In this document: piece by piece, positions 1 to 6,136 of the stretch
Position numbering within the stretch: position 1 is the first letter of the stretch
How the letters are laid out: each line of letters begins with the position of its first letter
Position numbers and translations under genes: made by a program
Assembly: GCA_007131555.1 (NCBI GenBank)
Contig: SLQH01000544.1
Location: 1-7,386 of the forward strand
DNA: 7,386 nt
Source of the DNA: Planctomycetota bacterium
Lineage (GTDB): Bacteria; Planctomycetota; UBA11346
Direction: 5' to 3'
Notes under the pieces: model-generated
The model's input: only the letters and a program-made list of their open reading frames with translations
Databases searched by the model: none
Told to the model about the DNA's origin: nothing

Positions 1-653
1 GCGCCCAGGGTCAGAACGATGGTCACCGCCGGCCAACGTTGGCGCAGGGCGGCCGTCAGCACGATGGGATCCTCGGTCGGGCTGCTGGCGGCCAGGCCGG
101 CAGCCTCATGCTGATTGACCACCAGTACCGCGATCCGGTCCAGGGGCAGATCAAGGACGGCCGCCGTAAACGGGGCCGGATTGAACCATACCGCCAGGCC
201 GCGAGCCTGGGCCAGATCAATGGCGGTGGCGATATGGCAGGTCTCATTCTGGAGCAGCACCACGGCGTCCTCAGGCAAGGCAGCGATGCTGGCAGCGATA
301 TGGGAGACGGGGATGGCATGGTTGGCCCCGGCATGCAAAACGATGCTGTTCTCTCCATCATCGGCCACCTGGATCACGGCATGGCCACTAGGACCAGGGC
401 AACGCAGCACCGCGCTACCATCAACCCCGCTCTCGACCAGCGCCGCCAGCAGAAGGTCTCCGTCCTCACCAACAGCACCACAATGACGCACCGTCGCTCC
501 GGCCCGAGCCAGGGCTACGCTCTGATTGGCCCCCTTGCCGCCGGGATGGACGATCCGTCCACCACTGGCCAGGGTCTCGCCTGGACGCACGATGTGCGGT
601 ACGCCGTAGACGATATCAAGATTCAGCGAACCGATGTTGCAGACCACGGCCAT
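1..653 (-). CDS. rbsK: Ribokinase-family (PfkB) carbohydrate kinase, N-terminal part; gene runs off the left edge
   Basis: Probable ribokinase, transferring phosphate from ATP to ribose or a related sugar in the cytoplasm. About 217 codons are present from ATG 653-651; the frame is open to base 1. Visible motifs: GSLNLDIV (residues 8-15, with the substrate-contacting Asp at 13), the PfkB signature GGKGANQ (38-44), DGENS followed by HAGAN (99-111), NPAP (158-161) and an NxxE motif, NQHE (180-183), where many ribokinases have NETE. The family is usually about 300 residues, so the C-terminal third, with the DTxGAGD anion-hole and catalytic Asp motif, lies outside the window. The start is fixed by AGGAGG five bases upstream. 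The gene follows the CapA-like gene by 85 nt on the same strand and is probably co-transcribed. Assignment to PfkB is secure; ribose as substrate is only the family default, and another pentose, deoxyribose or nucleoside is possible. Confidence 0.9.
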   Translation of the reverse strand, partial: MAVVCNIGSLNLDIVYGVPHIVRPGETLASGGRIVHPGGKGANQSVALARAGATVRHCGAVGEDGDLLLAALVESGVDGSAVLRCPGPSGHAVIQVADDGENSIVLHAGANHAIPVSHIAASIAALPEDAVVLLQNETCHIATAIDLAQARGLAVWFNPAPFTAAVLDLPLDRIAVLVVNQHEAAGLAASSPTEDPIVLTAALRQRWPAVTIVLTLG

Positions 654-658
654 GATGT

Positions 659-664
659 CCTCCT
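659..664 (-). promoter_or_regulatory. Shine-Dalgarno of the ribokinase gene
   Basis: AGGAGG on the minus strand, five bases before the ATG at 653. It overlaps a TAG triplet (665-663) that ends an open frame coming from the CapA-like gene region, a TAGGAGG arrangement typical of closely packed operon genes. Confidence 0.85.
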
Positions 665-773
665 ACAGGCCGACACGGCGCAACTGCGACGCTACGACCT
701 GCTGTCCATGGTCGCCATATCGCCCGACAATGCCATGGTCAATCCGGCCACGACCCGCGATACCAGCCTTCGA
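663..773 (-). other. Possible displaced C-terminus of the CapA-like protein (+1 frame)
   Basis: In the frame +1 to the CapA-like gene, 36 sense codons run from 773 to a TAG at 665-663. They fill the 85-nt gap and end exactly at the ribokinase Shine-Dalgarno. The peptide includes RIDHGIVGRYGDHGQQ and VVASQLRRVGL, which looks like ordinary coding sequence. Skipping one base between about 742 and 773 would join it to the annotated gene and replace the GSWPD ending. This could be a natural frameshift, a sequencing or assembly insertion, or chance, since short open frames are common in GC-rich DNA. Confidence 0.3.
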
Positions 774-2019
774 TCAGATCCTGGATGGCGGGGTCCTCGG
801 CCACGGCCGCGATCTGGCACTGCACGGCGCGGCCATAGAGGCTGTAGTGGGCTGGGCTGGCAAAATGGCTCTGGCCATGCCGCAAGCCCATCGGATCACC
901 CGCACACAGCTTGGCTGTCAGCCCGCGCACCCGTTCACAAGCGTGGACCCGCCATGAGCGCAGGGCGAACTGATCAAACCAGGCCTCATAGGGTCCACGA
1001 TGGGTCAGCAGCCCACCCAGGCTGACAACAAAGCGGGCGCAGCGAGCGAGACCGCTTTCATCGAATGCGGTCAGACCTTGGCCATCCTGAATGCGATAGG
1101 GCAGAAGTTCGACCGCCCTCACCTGACCAGGGGCCAGCTCCAGAGCTGCCGTGAATCCCCAATCCATATGCGGAGGCTTTTGCTGGTCTGGAGGTCGCGG
1201 AGGAAAGATGAAGTTGCCCAGACTCCACAGGATCGGGGCTGGCTCTTGCCCAGGACGTTCGACCAGACTCATGCCCTGGGGCACATGGGGATGATGAGCA
1301 ATGACTCCGTCGGCACCCAGGGCCACCAGGGCGCTGAGGCGGTCTATCCAATAGGGCGGCGGCACGGGAGCATATTCCACACCACCGTGGGCCACCACGA
1401 TCAGGACATCACAACGTTGACGGACCTCAGCCATGATGACCGGCACCATCGGATCGTTGATATCAGCGGCTCCGCCATGAAGCGCCGTCGCCACGGCATC
1501 ACCGGACTCAGCCAGGGCGACAACGCCGATACGCAGACCACTGCGCTCACAGATCAGCGGTTCCAGGGCCGTCCTCCGGTCACGACCGCCCCCGACGGTC
1601 ATCAAGCCTGCCGCCCGACAGGCATCGATGGTCGCCCCGACCGCCGCATCGCCCTGATCCCGGAGATGGTTGTTGGCCAGGGTCACGGCGTCAAAACCAG
1701 CCCCAACCAGGGATTGCGCCAAGACCGGATTGCCACCGAAGTTCGGCCCATCCTTGGTGATCGGCTGATCACAGACGATCGGCATCTCAAGGTTGATCAG
1801 GGCCAGATCAGCGGCTGTCACCGCGGCCAGCACCGGTCCATAGAGTTGGGCAAGAGGTAGTACGGCAAGCTCGCTGAATCCGCGTGCCGCCGCCCAGTCA
1901 CCGGCCACCAGCAAGCGCGGCCCCGGCGATGAGGCCACGCCGATCTCATAGCGCAGGACATCACTGATCACCGGCAGCGGCGGATCACGCAGGCGGGGCC
2001 AAGCATCAGGTCCGGTCAT
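739..2019 (-). CDS. CapA/PGA_cap-family protein (calcineurin-like metallophosphoesterase fold), no signal peptide
   Basis: 426 residues from ATG 2019-2017, chosen because AAGGAG lies seven bases upstream; an in-frame ATG 21 codons earlier has no such site and would add residues unlike the family. CapA-family motifs appear in order: AGDW (39-42), INLE (75-78), the metal-site block ANNHLRDQG (115-123), HGGVEY (211-216), GADGVIAHHPHVPQG (235-249) and SLGNFIF (266-272). CapA proteins serve in poly-gamma-glutamate capsule synthesis, but most family members are uncharacterised. This one has no N-terminal signal or membrane helix, so it is probably cytoplasmic. About 150 residues follow the last motif and show no domain I recognise. 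The next gene is a ribokinase-type kinase, which suggests phosphorylated-sugar metabolism (inference). The reading frame stops 85 nt before that gene, and a +1 shift near the end would lengthen it; see the frameshift entry. Confidence 0.9.
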   Translation of the reverse strand: MTGPDAWPRLRDPPLPVISDVLRYEIGVASSPGPRLLVAGDWAAARGFSELAVLPLAQLYGPVLAAVTAADLALINLEMPIVCDQPITKDGPNFGGNPVLAQSLVGAGFDAVTLANNHLRDQGDAAVGATIDACRAAGLMTVGGGRDRRTALEPLICERSGLRIGVVALAESGDAVATALHGGAADINDPMVPVIMAEVRQRCDVLIVVAHGGVEYAPVPPPYWIDRLSALVALGADGVIAHHPHVPQGMSLVERPGQEPAPILWSLGNFIFPPRPPDQQKPPHMDWGFTAALELAPGQVRAVELLPYRIQDGQGLTAFDESGLARCARFVVSLGGLLTHRGPYEAWFDQFALRSWRVHACERVRGLTAKLCAGDPMGLRHGQSHFASPAHYSLYGRAVQCQIAAVAEDPAIQDLIEGWYRGSWPD

Positions 2020-2026
2020 GACAGCA

Positions 2027-2032
2027 CTCCTT
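2027..2032 (-). promoter_or_regulatory. Shine-Dalgarno deciding the CapA-like start
   Basis: AAGGAG on the minus strand, seven bases before ATG 2019-2017. It favours this start over the in-frame ATG at 2082-2080. Confidence 0.8.
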
Positions 2033-2042
2033 GCGGCAACGT

Positions 2043-2058
2043 GTTGTCCACAACGTTG
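2043..2058. promoter_or_regulatory. Overlapping short palindromes upstream of the CapA-like gene; candidate operator
   Basis: GTTGT-CC-ACAAC (2043-2054) is a 5+5 inverted repeat, and it overlaps CAACGTTG (2051-2058), a perfect 8-base palindrome with a CG centre. Both lie 24-39 bases upstream of the start codon, a usual place for a repressor site. LacI-family regulators of sugar genes bind palindromes with a central CG, and a ribokinase gene follows, so an operator is conceivable. Short palindromes arise often by chance, so this is weak. Confidence 0.2.
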
Positions 2059-2258
2059 CTCACATGCAGTGTGCCGATGCAAGGCTTATCCAACAATGGT
2101 AAGACCCGACTCCTAGGCCTGGCCCGCCCAAACCACCGCCGATGGTGATCAACCAGCAACGCAGAAGGACGGTAAAAGATCAAGCGATTGATGAACAGTG
2201 TATGGAGCTTCAGGATTTCGTGTTGGTTACAATACGACTCTGTTCGACGTCCACTGTG

Positions 2259-2312
2259 TCTGAAATGGTCTCACGCAAAGATCGCCAAGAACGCAAAGGC
2301 CCTGCGGGTGGC
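2259..2312. repeat. Dispersed purine-rich repeat, copy A
   Basis: A direct repeat of about 54 nt, matched at 2598-2652 with one single-base indel and roughly three quarters identity by eye. It contains CACGCAAAGATCGCCAAGAA, then CGCAAAGGCCCTGCGGG. The core reads as three imperfect purine-rich units of about nine bases, each beginning CGC. Its tail, from AAGGCCCTGCGGG at 2296, resembles a third stretch starting at 2502. Confidence 0.75.
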
Positions 2313-2383
2313 GGAAGAGGTTCAGGAGGGCAGGTGTCTGGCCTTCCCTGCCCTCTAACAACTCGCCGTTGGGTCGATCATTT

Positions 2384-2471
2384 TCTCACAAAGGCACAAA
2401 GACACGGAGAAATACCCATGTTTGGCTGTCAGTACATCTAATCCTCTCTGTATCTTTGTATCTCTGTGAGA
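2384..2471. repeat. Imperfect inverted repeat of the CACAAAGG/CACGGAGA type
   Basis: Arms 2384-2411 and 2444-2471 match at 22 of 28 positions around a 32-nt centre. The left arm has 8-base periodicity: CACAAAGG, CACAAAGA, CACGGAGA. The right arm is its complement with the same rhythm (CTCTCTGTATCTTTGTATCTCTGTGAG without its 5' part is the reverse reading). All six mismatches are transitions, as expected from decay of a once better palindrome. Sequences of this style occur as dispersed intergenic repeats in many environmental bacteria; that comparison is from memory. Confidence 0.75.
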
Positions 2472-2501
2472 GACCTCTTCATCAATCGAGCGGATCACGT
2501 C

Positions 2502-2551
2502 AAGGCCCTGCGGGCAGTGGAAGAAGGGCCAAGAGGGCAGCCTCCTGGCTT
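2502..2551. repeat. Partial direct copy of the repeat tail
   Basis: Starts with AAGGCCCTGCGGG, identical to 2296-2308, and stays similar for about 50 nt, through GGAAG, then AGGGCAG, then CTGGC (compare 2296-2344). The AAGGCCCTGC box occurs a third time at 2636, in the same orientation. The three boxes show that related modules have been duplicated within this gap. Confidence 0.65.
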
Positions 2552-2552
2552 T

Positions 2553-2630
2553 ATCTCTACGATCTCTGCGCTCTTGAGCGAAGCGGGCGTGAAAGGTTCC
2601 GGAATGGTTTCACGCAGAGAACGCAGAGAG
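2553..2630. repeat. Second imperfect inverted repeat (ATCTCTGCG / CGCAGAGA)
   Basis: Arms 2553-2570 and 2613-2630 match at 15 of 18 positions around a 42-nt centre. The right arm forms the core of repeat copy B. The architecture mirrors the hairpin at 2384-2471, so both may be versions of the same element class. Confidence 0.6.
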
Positions 2631-2652
2631 CGCAAAAGGCCCTGCAGGCGGC
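2598..2652. repeat. Dispersed purine-rich repeat, copy B
   Basis: Direct copy of 2259-2312, offset 339 nt. It contains GGAATGGTTTCACGCAGAGA, then ACGCAGAGAGCGCAAAAGG and the CCCTGCAGG box. The 9-base rhythm (CGCAGAGAA, CGCAGAGAG, CGCAAAAGG) is clearer here than in copy A. It ends about 55 nt downstream of the fabG stop codon in the direction of transcription. Confidence 0.75.
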
Positions 2653-2706
2653 ATGTCATTGGCCACCTGAAATCTTGAAGACCCCAGTGTATTGTAAGAC
2701 TGGCCC

Positions 2707-3453
2707 TTACTGCATCACCATGCCACCGCAGACCGAAATGGTCTGACCAGTGACATAGGCGGCATCGTCGCTGGCCAGGAAGGCGATGACCCGAGCGACT
2801 TCCTGGGCCTCACCCATACGGGCCAAGGGGATGAGCTTGACCATGGTCTGCTTGACGTCATCGGGCAGTTGCTCGGTCATCTTGGTATTGATGTAACCGG
2901 GCGCGACAGCGTTGGCCCGCACGCCACGTGAGGCCAGTTCCTTGGCGGTGGTCTTGGTCAGGGCGATGAGGCCACCCTTGGAAGCGGCATAGTTGGCTTG
3001 GCCGGCATTGCCCATCAGACCAATCACCGAAGCGACGTTGACGATGGCTCCGCGCCGCCGCTTCATCATGCCACGCATGACGGCCTTGGTACACAGGAAG
3101 GCGCCCTTGAGATTGACGGTCAAAACCGCATCCCAGTCGGCCTCACTCATGCGCATCATCAAACCGTCCTTGGTGATGCCGGCATTGTTGACCAGACAAT
3201 CAATACGGCCAAAGGCCTCTTCCGCCGCCTTGACCCCGGTCTCAACACTGGCCGCCTCGGCGACGTTGATAGCGAAGCATTCAGCCCGCCGACCAGCAGC
3301 CCGGACCAGGGCGGCGGTCTCCTCGAGCCAGCTGGCATCAAGGTCGGCCAGGGCCAGATCGGCCCCCTCCTGGGCCAGTTGCACAGCGATGGTCTGGCCA
3401 ATGCCACGAGCGGCACCGGTCACCAGAGCGACGGTATCAGCGAGTCGGGTCAC
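2707..3453 (-). CDS. fabG: 3-oxoacyl-[acyl-carrier-protein] reductase FabG
   Basis: NADPH-dependent reduction of 3-oxoacyl-ACP to 3-hydroxyacyl-ACP in the fatty-acid elongation cycle; a cytosolic short-chain dehydrogenase/reductase, usually a tetramer. 248 residues, the normal family length. Motifs: cofactor-binding TGAARGIG (12-19), NNAG (89-92), and the catalytic tetrad Asn114 (in VNLKGAF), Ser142 (in NVASVIG), Tyr155 and Lys159 (in YAASKGG). The C-terminus GGMVMQ resembles the GGMYM ending of known FabG proteins. The start is GTG at 3453-3451 with AAGGAG six bases upstream; a longer frame to 3549 adds 32 residues that do not belong to the family. No acpP or fabD/fabF gene is adjacent, so this copy is outside a classical fab cluster. 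An acetoacetyl-CoA reductase (PhaB) role is less likely given the FabG-like active-site region and C-terminus, but cannot be excluded from sequence alone. Confidence 0.96.
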   Translation of the reverse strand: MTRLADTVALVTGAARGIGQTIAVQLAQEGADLALADLDASWLEETAALVRAAGRRAECFAINVAEAASVETGVKAAEEAFGRIDCLVNNAGITKDGLMMRMSEADWDAVLTVNLKGAFLCTKAVMRGMMKRRRGAIVNVASVIGLMGNAGQANYAASKGGLIALTKTTAKELASRGVRANAVAPGYINTKMTEQLPDDVKQTMVKLIPLARMGEAQEVARVIAFLASDDAAYVTGQTISVCGGMVMQ

Positions 3454-3459
3454 GGAAAA

Positions 3460-3465
3460 CTCCTT
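3460..3465 (-). promoter_or_regulatory. Shine-Dalgarno deciding the GTG start of fabG
   Basis: AAGGAG on the minus strand, six bases before GTG 3453-3451. It gives a 248-residue FabG with no N-terminal extension. Confidence 0.85.
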
Positions 3466-3521
3466 ACAGAACAGGATACGGGTGAAATCGGCCAACAGGC
3501 GGCGCCAACGACCGAGTCGGC

Positions 3522-3549
3522 ACCATAGCCCAGACAGAGCCGCGAGCAA
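3522..3549 (-). promoter_or_regulatory. Candidate promoter for fabG
   Basis: In the 121-nt gap before fabG, TTGCTC (3549-3544) and TATGGT (3527-3522) are 16 nt apart on the minus strand. They match the sigma-70 consensus at 3/6 and 4/6 positions, and GCTATGGT also resembles alphaproteobacterial -10 elements. The transcript leader would be about 65-70 nt. Weak evidence; fabG may instead be read through from the gene upstream. Confidence 0.25.
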
Positions 3550-3570
3550 GTCGGTCGACGGGCGTCAACA

Positions 3571-3592
3571 GTGCTCAACATTCACTGAGCAC
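3571..3592 (-). other. Short perfect inverted repeat spanning a stop codon
   Basis: GTGCTCA (3571-3577) and TGAGCAC (3586-3592) form a 7-bp stem with an 8-nt loop. On the minus strand the structure covers the last codons and the TGA of the 388-residue protein. No T-run follows, so it is not a canonical intrinsic terminator; it might stabilise the 3' end or be chance. Confidence 0.3.
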
Positions 3593-4741
3593 CAGCTTGT
3601 CGCCCAGGCGTTGGCGCAGACTGGCCCGCCAGCGGCCGGAACGGTCCTCACAATCGGGCGCCAGGCTGTCAACCAGCACCTGCACACCAGGGTTGGCCTC
3701 CATCCGCTCCTGATTGACGGCGACGATGGTCTCTGAGGTGACCAGTTCATGACCGACCACACAGACACCGGGAGTCGTGGCGATGGTGCCGCCAGAGCGG
3801 ACGATGTAGATGGCGTTGTGACCGGCAGCCACCAGGGACTCGATATCCTCAGTGGTGGGACGGAAGGACAGCGTGGCATCGCCCCCACCGACCAGATGAC
3901 GGTAGATGGCTTCGTAGTTGGCATCGATCAGGACCGGTTCCTCGGCCAGGATGGCGACCTTGGGGTCATCACCGCCATCCCATGCATCAGCCGCGCCCAA
4001 GGCGGCAACCCGCTGGGCCCGTTGGTGCGGCATCAAGACGAAATGCCCCAGATAATCGTCAAGGCCAAGACTGCCCAGGATGCGGACATCGGTGTCGGCC
4101 TCGACCAGATGGGCCATCAACTCCCGCCAGTCGTGGACGCGCGGCGTATCCACGGCATCCAACAAGGTGTTCTGGAAGGCATCGTAGCAGGTCAGTGACA
4201 GATCGCGCTTGTGACGACGCAGATAGGTGGGCGTCACCTCATGCTCGGTCCCGACCAGAACTCCGATCACGCCCTGCCAGGAGAACTCAAGATGATCCAG
4301 GGTCATCCGGGTGGGACGCCCGAAACGACCCAGGTCCAATTCCAGATGCAGGGCTTCAGCCGCCCGCCGGGTCACCAGACTGTGGTCGAGCCGCCAGCCT
4401 TGCAGCAGGGCATCAACGGCCGGTTTGGGACTGAAGCCCAGGCGTTCACTGCCATCATCGGCTTGATAACGTCGCATGCGCTCAACAGCGGCCGTCGCCT
4501 CGTCCAGATCATGGCCGGCGTCATCAGCCGCTCGCAAGGTGGCTGCGGCATCGCCCTGATGCGCAGTCCAGAGGTGGATCAGGCCCTCCTCCAGCTTGAT
4601 CCGCCGCTTATCCTCCTTGATCAGACGACGAATCTCACGGACCAGTGCGTCATCAAGCCATCCAGCCCCGACCAGCCGCCCCATGACGTCATCCAGGGAC
4701 CCCCCCTTGGGAGGCACCGCAACAATCACCGGCTCACGCAT
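3575..4741 (-). CDS. Protein of unknown function, 388 residues
   Basis: I do not recognise a family. There is no signal peptide or membrane segment, so it is probably cytoplasmic. The N-terminal third (about 25-95) is strongly charged and predicted helical, including IRRLIKEDKRRIKLEEG (37-53). The middle has LEFSWQGVIGVLVG (151-164), then a polar stretch with YLRRHKRDLSLTCYDAF (173-189). The C-terminal part looks like a compact alpha/beta domain: KVAILAEEPVLIDANYEAIY (261-280), NAIYIVRSGGTIATTPGVCV (309-328) and GHELVTSETIVAVNQERM (330-347). Cysteines at 185, 327, 364 and 388 form no CxxC pair. The ATG at 4741 has GAGGAG (4755-4750) eight bases upstream, overlapping the stop of the HEAT-repeat gene. 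The gap is 12 nt, so the two genes are surely co-transcribed and perhaps translationally coupled. No enzyme motif allows a functional call. Confidence 0.85.
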   Translation of the reverse strand: MREPVIVAVPPKGGSLDDVMGRLVGAGWLDDALVREIRRLIKEDKRRIKLEEGLIHLWTAHQGDAAATLRAADDAGHDLDEATAAVERMRRYQADDGSERLGFSPKPAVDALLQGWRLDHSLVTRRAAEALHLELDLGRFGRPTRMTLDHLEFSWQGVIGVLVGTEHEVTPTYLRRHKRDLSLTCYDAFQNTLLDAVDTPRVHDWRELMAHLVEADTDVRILGSLGLDDYLGHFVLMPHQRAQRVAALGAADAWDGGDDPKVAILAEEPVLIDANYEAIYRHLVGGGDATLSFRPTTEDIESLVAAGHNAIYIVRSGGTIATTPGVCVVGHELVTSETIVAVNQERMEANPGVQVLVDSLAPDCEDRSGRWRASLRQRLGDKLVLSEC

Positions 4742-4749
4742 GCCATCAA

Positions 4750-4755
4750 CTCCTC
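4750..4755 (-). promoter_or_regulatory. Shine-Dalgarno overlapping the upstream stop codon
   Basis: GAGGAG on the minus strand, eight bases before ATG 4741-4739. It shares bases with the TGA stop (4756-4754) of the HEAT-repeat gene, which suggests that ribosomes terminating there could re-initiate on the 388-residue protein. Confidence 0.75.
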
Positions 4756-6136
4756 ACCGCAACAACCGCGATTCAGTCACCTGCTGCTGGCGCTCAATGG
4801 CCAATGCCAGGGCCGCCAGCAACGAACCATGACGATGACGCTGTCCTGGCGCTGGCCGTATCAGCAGAAGATCGGCACGACGCTCACGCAGGGCTGCCTT
4901 GGCACCCGGCGGCGACAGTTCATCGATGAGCAGGACCAGAGCGATCTGCTGCACTTCGTCACCACGACTACGATCATAGCGATGCAACAGCACCGGCAGC
5001 CAGCGACCCGGGTCATCGCGTCGGAGAATGGCCAGGGCCCGGCCTCCCCAATAGGGCGGGCCTCCTCCCAACACCCCATCGACCAGGGGCATCAAGTCCT
5101 GGGGATCGTAGGCGGCCAGATCGGCAGCGGTCACCGGGTGGGTGACATCATGCCAGGTGGCGATCAGGGCGTCGCGCTCATGGAGCGCCTCGACAGCAAC
5201 CGCATGTTCCTGCCACCAACGTTGCCAGACCCGACCCGGACCGGCATGATACCCGGTCAGTCGCCGCAGGGTCTGGGCGGCGGCATCAGCGGCTTCGCGC
5301 ATACCAGAAGCTGCCGCAGTGCGACACAGGGCGGCCAGGGCACGACTGTCACCATTGGCCCCCAGGGCCAGGGCCGCAGCCTCAACCACCTCCGGATCAC
5401 TGTGGCTCAGGCGCTTGGCCAGGGCCGGCGACAGACGCGGATCGCCCAGACGCCAGGTGGCCCGGATCAGATTGACCAGACCCTGACCACTCAGTTGATC
5501 AAGCAGGCGCACCATCTCCGGCACGCTGGCGTGCTGACTAGCGATGTTGTCAAGGCTGGCCCGCATCGCTTGGCGCACCCGTTCCAACAAGGCCTCCCGT
5601 TCCTCGGCCATCGACAGTTCAAGGCGATCAATATGACCACCGGCCAGGTGCCACCAGGCCAGATGACGCAGGGCCCGGGGATTGCCCAGGGCTCCCAGGC
5701 CCAGAGCCGCAGATTCACGCACCGGTGGACGAGGATCCTGCAAGGCCTCGACCAGAATCGAAAAGCCCGCATCGTGACCGGCCGTACCCAGACCCAGGAG
5801 GGCCTTTTCACGCACCTGCGCTTCAGAATCGCGGGCCAGACTGATCAACAGGGGCACGGCCTCATCATTGACAATGCCCCCGATCACCACCGCCAGACGG
5901 GCCCTCAGGGCCGGATCAGGATCATCAGCAAACAGGGCCAGATCAGCCAGGGCCTGGGGGCCAAAACGGGCCAGGGCCTGCATTGCCGGGCGATGGACGG
6001 TCTTGCGGGCATCACTGAAGGCCGCCAACAACTGCTCCAGACGGGCGCGCCGGGTCTCACCCATCTCGGCAGAGCGTCCGAGGGGCACCATGGCCAACAA
6101 CAGCAGGACCAGGAGCAGACGCAAGGCGGTGATCAT
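4754..6136 (-). CDS. Exported or membrane-anchored HEAT-repeat protein
   Basis: 460 residues from ATG 6136-6134. This start is chosen because it opens directly into a hydrophobic signal, MITALRLLLVLLLLAMVPLG (1-20), followed by RSAEM; an in-frame ATG 34 codons upstream would bury it behind unrelated residues. The Shine-Dalgarno is poor (GGTGAT at a distance). The -3 position of the obvious cleavage site is Arg, so an uncleaved anchor is possible. HEAT-type helical repeats occupy about 45-155 (three units, for example EAQVREKALLGLGTAG and PPVRESAALGLGALGNPRAL) and about 225-285 (two units, with PEVVEAAALALGANGDSRAL). After them comes LTG (283-285) and a Trp-rich WQRWW (294-298), a pattern seen after HEAT blocks in other exported proteins. 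The C-terminal 160 residues contain PPYWGGRALAILRRDDPGRW. HEAT repeats are protein-binding scaffolds, so a periplasmic binding role is inferred. Its partner gene follows after 12 nt. Confidence 0.88.
   Translation of the reverse strand: MITALRLLLVLLLLAMVPLGRSAEMGETRRARLEQLLAAFSDARKTVHRPAMQALARFGPQALADLALFADDPDPALRARLAVVIGGIVNDEAVPLLISLARDSEAQVREKALLGLGTAGHDAGFSILVEALQDPRPPVRESAALGLGALGNPRALRHLAWWHLAGGHIDRLELSMAEEREALLERVRQAMRASLDNIASQHASVPEMVRLLDQLSGQGLVNLIRATWRLGDPRLSPALAKRLSHSDPEVVEAAALALGANGDSRALAALCRTAAASGMREAADAAAQTLRRLTGYHAGPGRVWQRWWQEHAVAVEALHERDALIATWHDVTHPVTAADLAAYDPQDLMPLVDGVLGGGPPYWGGRALAILRRDDPGRWLPVLLHRYDRSRGDEVQQIALVLLIDELSPPGAKAALRERRADLLLIRPAPGQRHRHGSLLAALALAIERQQQVTESRLLR

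Larger units (their letters stand above)
2020..2706. other. Intergenic region between fabG and the CapA-like gene (687 nt)
   Basis: I see no supportable gene on either strand; small open frames here lack ribosome binding sites and cross repeat units. About 2259-2652 is a cluster of purine-rich dispersed repeats, annotated separately. The part next to the CapA-like start (2020-2260) is less GC-rich than the genes and should hold that gene's promoter, but no clear -35/-10 pair stands out. Confidence 0.75.

Noticed and set aside
39..1860. Long plus-strand open frames (39-1025, 1000-1860)
   Set aside because: They are antisense shadows of the ribokinase and CapA-like genes, whose family motifs are clear on the minus strand.
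2179..2192. ATCAA-N4-TTGAT, resembling an FNR/FixK site
   Set aside because: The arms are in the wrong order: the FNR consensus is TTGAT-N4-ATCAA. It is a plain 5+5 palindrome with no support as a binding site.
2673..2706. Possible terminator after fabG (CCAGT ... ACTGG)
   Set aside because: Only a 5-bp stem with a 10-nt loop and no T-run; too weak to call.
4754..6136. Very frequent CCAGGGCC / GGCCCTGG motif in the HEAT gene and elsewhere
   Set aside because: It is explained by the favoured codons for Ala-Leu-Ala (GCC CTG GCC), not by a separate repeat or uptake signal.
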